Below, piece by piece: positions 40,587 through 44,667 of a DNA stretch of 44,667 nt; the first letter of the stretch is position 1; every line of letters begins with the position of its first letter. The stretch spans positions 136,853 through 181,519 of the forward strand of contig MU130547.1 in assembly GCA_015039465.1 (NCBI GenBank), read 5' to 3'. Source of the stretch: Phlegmacium glaucopus. Lineage: Eukaryota; Basidiomycota; Agaricomycetes; Agaricales; Cortinariaceae. The translations under genes were made by a program, and so were the position numbers. A model generated the notes under the pieces. It searched no databases, was not told the DNA's origin, and worked only from the letters and a program-made list of their open reading frames with translations.

Positions 40587-42242
40587 TCAAGCATATCCCA
40601 TTTTCCCTGGAACAACTCCAAACGCAGGCCCACCTTTCCCGAACATCTTCCTCAAATCTCCAACCAGTTCTTGAGGTTTTTCATGTGCGGCGAAATGACC
40701 TCCGCTCTCGTGTTCGGACTGGAAAACCAGATTAGGCGCTTTCAACCATCTAGATGAGAAGATTTAGAATTTTTTTAAGTTTTAGTTTTTACAAGGTGGG
40801 GGACCAGAACGTACCTGCGTGGCAAGGGTAGGAGTTCTTTCGGGAAAAACGAGTATCCCAAGGGGATAGTAGTAGGTTGAAGTGTGGTGAATAACTCGGG
40901 GCTAGCTTTGTCCACTTCATAATAGATGCGTAACGAAGCTGTAGGACCTGCTCGGGAGAACCAATATATCGAGACCCAAGTGAGAACTGTTGGATAACAC
41001 ACAGCTATGGGTCACTTTTATCATGGAAGAGCAAGGACGACCACTTTACCTTCATCATCGTCCCAGGAATAGTTGTCCGTCCAAACGACGAGCTTCTCAT
41101 AGATCCACGATAATAATCCAACGGGGGAGTCTGCGAGACTATACCCGAGGGTTTGGGGCTGGGTAGACTGTTCCGCATCATAGCCTCTTCCTTTCTCCAT
41201 GAACCATTCGACACGTTTGAGACCTTCGTTTTCTGCAGGTGTGTAGCCAAACAGGAGATGTGATAGTAGAAGGAAAGGGCGCTTGATAGGATGGGGCGGG
41301 CTGGTGCTTAATGGGGGAGGGAAGTTCAGTTCATGCGCGGCGGCATTGATGAACGGAAAGGATATTTACATAGGAAAATTGGAATGCCATGCCTTGCTAT
41401 GCTTGTGACCGTATTCTTGAGCTATCTTTCGTGTGATCTAGGAGAATACAGGGTTTGATTCAGAATTTTTACAAAAGGAGCGGGTTGAAACGCACCATGT
41501 GTCCCCAATCTCCTCCTTGAGTAACTAAAAAATTGATCTTTTAAGTACCAAGCTCAGGAGGAAATGCACCAACACATTTATTTACCGTATTCATTGTAGC
41601 CCAGGGAGAGCATCAGTTTATTGGCAACCTGACAGAGTTAGCGTTAGTGCCATTGTAAATGATGCGATAATAGAGGACAACTATAAACACCTCTGCAAAC
41701 TGCGTCAATGCAAAACCTGATTTCTTGGGAGCCTCTGAAAAGCCGTATCCAGGCAAACTCAACGCAACGACATGAAAGCTCGGATGTTCTGCATCTGCGT
41801 GTACAAGCAAAGGTAGAATCTTCCGGACTTCAATGAAACTTCCAGGCCCTAGGAAATACAGGTCGGATCAGCAGTTCATACATAGAAATACCCCTGACTC
41901 ACATCCATGGACAAATAGCAATGGTATCGCATCCACAACTTCGCTCTTCTTGTGTATATAATGAATGTTGAGTGTTCCGTGTCCTTCTACCTCGATGTCT
42001 TTCGTGAACTGGGGTAGATCAGCATTCAATTGGGCCTCGTGCTTCCTCCAGTCGTATCCTTCCTTCCAGCGGGAGACCAAACGGCGGATATCTGCAAGGG
42101 GTGCACCATAGTCCCACCCAGCATCTTCGAGTTCGTCAGGAAAAGTCGTCAAGGCTAGTTTTTGCTGCAGGATAGAGAGACGTTCATCCGGAACGGCAAT
42201 GCTGAAGCTGACTTCAGACTGTGATGTTGTTTGAGCAGACAT
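40587..42242 (-). CDS. Epoxide hydrolase, microsomal type (alpha/beta hydrolase), eight exons
   Basis: Exons (minus strand) 41903-42242, 41691-41848, 41586-41628, 41496-41524, 41370-41437, 41050-41306, 40815-40986 and 40587-40749 close in frame to 409 residues. The N-terminal EHN domain ([35 protein letters not shown]) is followed by the alpha/beta hydrolase fold. Visible motifs are the oxyanion loop HGWPGSF (HGW formed across the first intron), the nucleophile Asp in TQGGDWG (about residue 186), lid tyrosines in [23 protein letters not shown], and the catalytic His in GGHFAAHE (about residue 374). The enzyme adds water to epoxides to give diols, probably for detoxification or secondary metabolism. 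Exon 4 is only 29 nt. The exon 5/6 intron (GTAAATA...CATTAAG) is needed to avoid an in-frame TAA; if it is not spliced, the gene is broken there. Confidence 0.88.
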
Positions 42243-42292
42243 TTAGTTTTCGGTTTGAGGGAGGTTCAAGAAAGATAACTGGTTTCTGCAAG

Positions 42293-42301
42293 ATATATAT
42301 A
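42293..42301 (-). promoter_or_regulatory. TATA box of the epoxide hydrolase gene
   Basis: CTGTATATATATCTTGCAG on the minus strand, about 50 nt upstream of ATG 42242, gives a short leader and supports that start codon. Confidence 0.55.
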
Positions 42302-42309
42302 CAGCCTCG

Positions 42310-42926
42310 GTGGCGGGTACAAGGTGTACGCCGTCCCGTTGAAAATGCGTGATCGTGTTGTCCTTATGACAACGAACCCGATCACCAAGGAGAGTCTCGG
42401 AGGCCTTTATTCAAAATTTCAAATTATTGATTGGTGAGGTTTAATAGTACCGTTATCACACGCCTCCAATTAATTATTGTTGATATATTATAGTATGCCC
42501 CCTCACACCCAACATAAAAACGTACAAAAGAACTTGAATGTAAGGATCGTTGATCTATGTGATGTATTGCAAAGGGTTATATGTACAGTAAAGGAAGTGT
42601 CGACCTGTAAACACTCAGAGGTGATCCTTGCTCCGGTCCGGGAACCGGACACCTTGACCAAACATCAAAATCACCTTAAACGGCTCTATTTACTCAACAA
42701 ACATCTATATTCGTGGTGGTGGGCAACGCCTGTCACCCGTGACATATGGCGTGATGCGTGTCACATATATGTCACACTTCAGAAACTGAGACACTGAGCT
42801 CCTACTCTGTACAACACTCCCAGAGGGGAGTTTCAATGATGTATATCCATATAAATAGGAGGTGAATCAAATACAATAAATAAAATTTTGTGAATGTGTA
42901 TGGTTGTTTCCAGATGCATGTTTCCC
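42310..42926. other. Spacer, no gene supported
   Basis: An open frame of about 100 codons (ATG 42495, MPPHTQHKNVQKNL) has no recognisable family. From about 42478 the sequence begins TGTTGATATATTATAG, and near 42845-42890 it has TCCATATAAATAGG followed by AATAAATAAAA. This could be a promoter/polyA-like region of an old LTR, but no target duplication supports it. Confidence 0.3.
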
Positions 42927-43246
42927 CAGCCAAATTGATGGCTGAAGTTTCTAAGGTATAGAACTCTTCAACAACTCATTTCTGGGATTTGTTTTAGTGG
43001 GAGAATATGCTATATTTTCGATTCTGAACATTTTGTTGGAATTAGAATTTTTAATTTCATGCTCCAAGTATGAGATATTGGGTGATAAGAGCCAATATCT
43101 CATACTTGGAGCATGAAATTAAAAATTCTAATTCCAACAAAATGTTCAGAATCGAAAATATAGCATATTCTCCCACTAAAACAAATCCCAGAAATGAGTT
43201 GTTGAAGAGTTCTATACCTTAGAAACTTCAGCCATCAATTTGGCTG
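42927..43246. repeat. Near-perfect palindrome, 155-bp arms, 10-bp spacer
   Basis: The left arm 42927-43081 (starting CAGCCAAATTGATGGCTGAA, ending GAGATATTGG) is followed by the spacer GTGATAAGAG and then by its reverse complement at 43092-43246, with no mismatch seen by eye. Such a long, nearly spacer-free palindrome would form a hairpin or cruciform. The right arm is the first unit of the satellite array that follows, so the left arm looks like an inverted copy of the array's first unit. Confidence 0.92.
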
Positions 43247-44300
43247 GCATTGGCTTGATATCACTCATTTTATTAAGTTCAACACATAAAATCAGAAGAT
43301 TAAACTCCTGAGAAATGTTTAGGATACATTGTAGAGCATTTCTTATCACCAAAATAAGTTATGGAAACTAGTTTATGAAGTGTTCTATAGGTTGGAAGTT
43401 TCAAACTTGACCTTTTGGGTGAGAATTGGTTGAAGATCACTCATTTGTAAAGGATTGAAAGCAGAATAAAGAAATATAACTCCTACAAAATGATTGGATA
43501 CATAGTAGAGTGGTTTTTGTTGCCAGGATAGGTTGCGGAACCAAGTTTATGAAGAGTTCTATAAGCTGGAAGTGTCAAAAATTGCAATTTAGCAGGGATT
43601 TAAGTGGAGTCTTGGTCAATTGTAGGATTTTAAGTGTGAAATAAAACAATAAAATTCCTGAGAAATGTTTGAAACACACTATAGAGAGTTTTAGGTCACA
43701 GAAGGAGCCTACAGAAACCAGTTTTTGAACAGTTCTATAGGTCTGAAGTCACAAAATTCGCATTTTTGGGTGGGAATTGCCAGTAGCTCACTCATTTCTA
43801 AAGGTCTGAACATGAAATTAAAAATTTTAACTCCTACAAAATGTTTGTAATATATTGTAGAGCATTTTATGTCAATAAGATGAGTTACAAAAACAATTTT
43901 TAGAAGTGTTCTATAGGCTAGAAGTTGCCAAAACCGCATTTTTGCAGGGATTTGGGTGGAAACAGCTCATTTATAAGGATCTGGGTGCAAAATAAGATAA
44001 AATAACTACTGATAAGTGTTAAATGTACATATTAAAGCATTTTGCAACACCAAAACTAGTTATGGAAACCAGTTTCTGAAGTGTTCTAGTGGCTGGAAGT
44101 CGACAAAATCACATTTTGCTAGGGATGTGGGTAGAAATTGCCCATTTATAAGGTCCTGAGTGTGCAATAAAATAAAATAACTGCTGATTAATATTTATAA
44201 TACATTAGAGAGACTTTGATCACCAAAAAATGTTTCAGAAATGAATAATTGAAGTGTTATATTGCTCAGAAGTTTCAGTGCACCAAATAGAGAGCACAGC
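43200..44300 (+). repeat. Satellite array, period about 176 bp, seven degenerate units
   Basis: The anchor word GTTCTATAGG(C/T)(T)(G)GAAGT recurs at about 43208, 43381, 43556, 43732, 43909, 44082 and 44258, a spacing of 173-177 bp. Each unit also has TGATCACTCATTT-like, AACTCC(T)(A/G)-AAATGTTT and TTGTAGAGCATTTT words. Divergence between units is substantial. The array starts within the palindrome and ends about 200 bp before the start codon at 44505. Confidence 0.85.
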
Positions 44301-44504
44301 CACCCCCAAAACAGTTGAACCTGAACTCATCCATGCATATACCTCATGGCTTGGTATCTCTCTCCTTTACCACCACTCCCTCTGAGCTGAACAAGCTTGA
44401 AGCTATATTCTGACTAACCCAACAGTAGCTTACCTCCAAAGCAAGTGTTTATCACAGTTTAAATATGTTCTTTCATAACTTATGAGATTTTGACAGGTGA
44501 CATC

Positions 44505-44667
44505 ATGCCTCCTAAGAAGACTGCTTCCAGGATTGCTAATTTTCAGAAGGGTGCAAACCTGAAAGACTCACAGGTTACTCCTGAGTTGGGAAAAGATGTC
44601 TCTGATCTGCATTCTGAGCTTGAATCTGCCAACATAGCTGTCTTGCATTTGAGGACTTCTCTTGCAG
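44505..44667 (+). CDS. 5' end of a gene cut by the window edge
   Basis: From ATG 44505 a frame open to the window end encodes MPPKKTASRIANFQKGANLK, DSQVTPELGKDVSDLHSELE and SANIAVLHLRTSLA, a basic start followed by a coiled-coil-like stretch. TTTTGACAG 14 nt upstream is a good splice acceptor. It lies directly after the palindrome and satellite. This position, and a start I associate with repeated mushroom gene families, make a transposon-encoded protein plausible, but the family is not identified. Confidence 0.5.
   Translation, partial: MPPKKTASRIANFQKGANLKDSQVTPELGKDVSDLHSELESANIAVLHLRTSLA

Noticed and set aside
42495..42797. Open frame of about 100 codons beginning MPPHTQHKNV
   Set aside because: No family, no introns, no promoter, and composition unlike the neighbouring genes.
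42478..42900. Possible solo LTR starting TGTTGATATATTATAG
   Set aside because: It has promoter- and polyA-like words but no paired terminus and no target duplication could be found.
1..44667. tRNA, rRNA or other structured RNA genes
   Set aside because: None could be recognised by eye on either strand; a covariance-model scan would be needed to exclude small ones.

Overview
The window is eukaryotic and almost certainly from a mushroom-forming fungus (Agaricomycetes). Genes carry many 45-65 nt introns with GT(A/G)AGT-type donors. There are two fungal NLR-type STAND proteins with near-identical repeats, a decayed Plavaka-type DNA transposase of the kind known from basidiomycetes, TGTTA...TAACA-type solo LTRs with 5-bp target duplications, and intron-rich housekeeping genes. 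The species was not identified.

Layout. 1-1.5 kb: microsatellite DNA carrying C-run/G-run hairpins, then a CCGG-rich inverted repeat. 1.9-2.5 kb: cytochrome P450 relic. 2.7-9.3 kb, with another copy at 13.2-14.3 kb: array of about 2 kb units, three of which hold a decaying copy of an unrecognised minus-strand gene with a conserved TATA box. 9.7-12.8 kb: two minus-strand ORFs of unknown function (a membrane protein and a charged protein) that overlap by ATGA. 15.5-19.3 kb: an NB-ARC/TPR NLR split by a solo LTR. 19.3-25.1 kb: gene-free repeat graveyard (solo LTRs, a foldback element with an LTR nested in it, MITE-like hairpins, a second hairpin/microsatellite cluster). 25.7-29.5 kb: an apparently intact six-exon NACHT-WD40 NLR on the minus strand. 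30.2-32.8 kb: a 12-exon minus-strand gene of a mushroom-specific family. 33.1-37.0 kb: the Plavaka transposase pseudogene, with a solo LTR inside an intron. 38.4-42.2 kb: a compact housekeeping island with LTO1 and GON7 head to head, an uncertain gene, and an eight-exon epoxide hydrolase. 42.9-44.3 kb: a 155-bp-arm palindrome leading into a satellite of about 176 bp, then the first codons of a gene cut by the window edge.

Exon models were built by hand from splice signals and checked for phase. The NACHT-WD40 gene, the 12-exon gene, the transposase, LTO1 and the epoxide hydrolase all close in frame. The main biological themes are (1) fungal innate-immunity/allorecognition receptors whose sensor repeats turn over quickly, one of them broken by a retroelement whose LTR may now supply a promoter and start codon to the TPR half, and (2) an unusual dispersed hairpin-plus-microsatellite repeat present in two clusters of opposite orientation.
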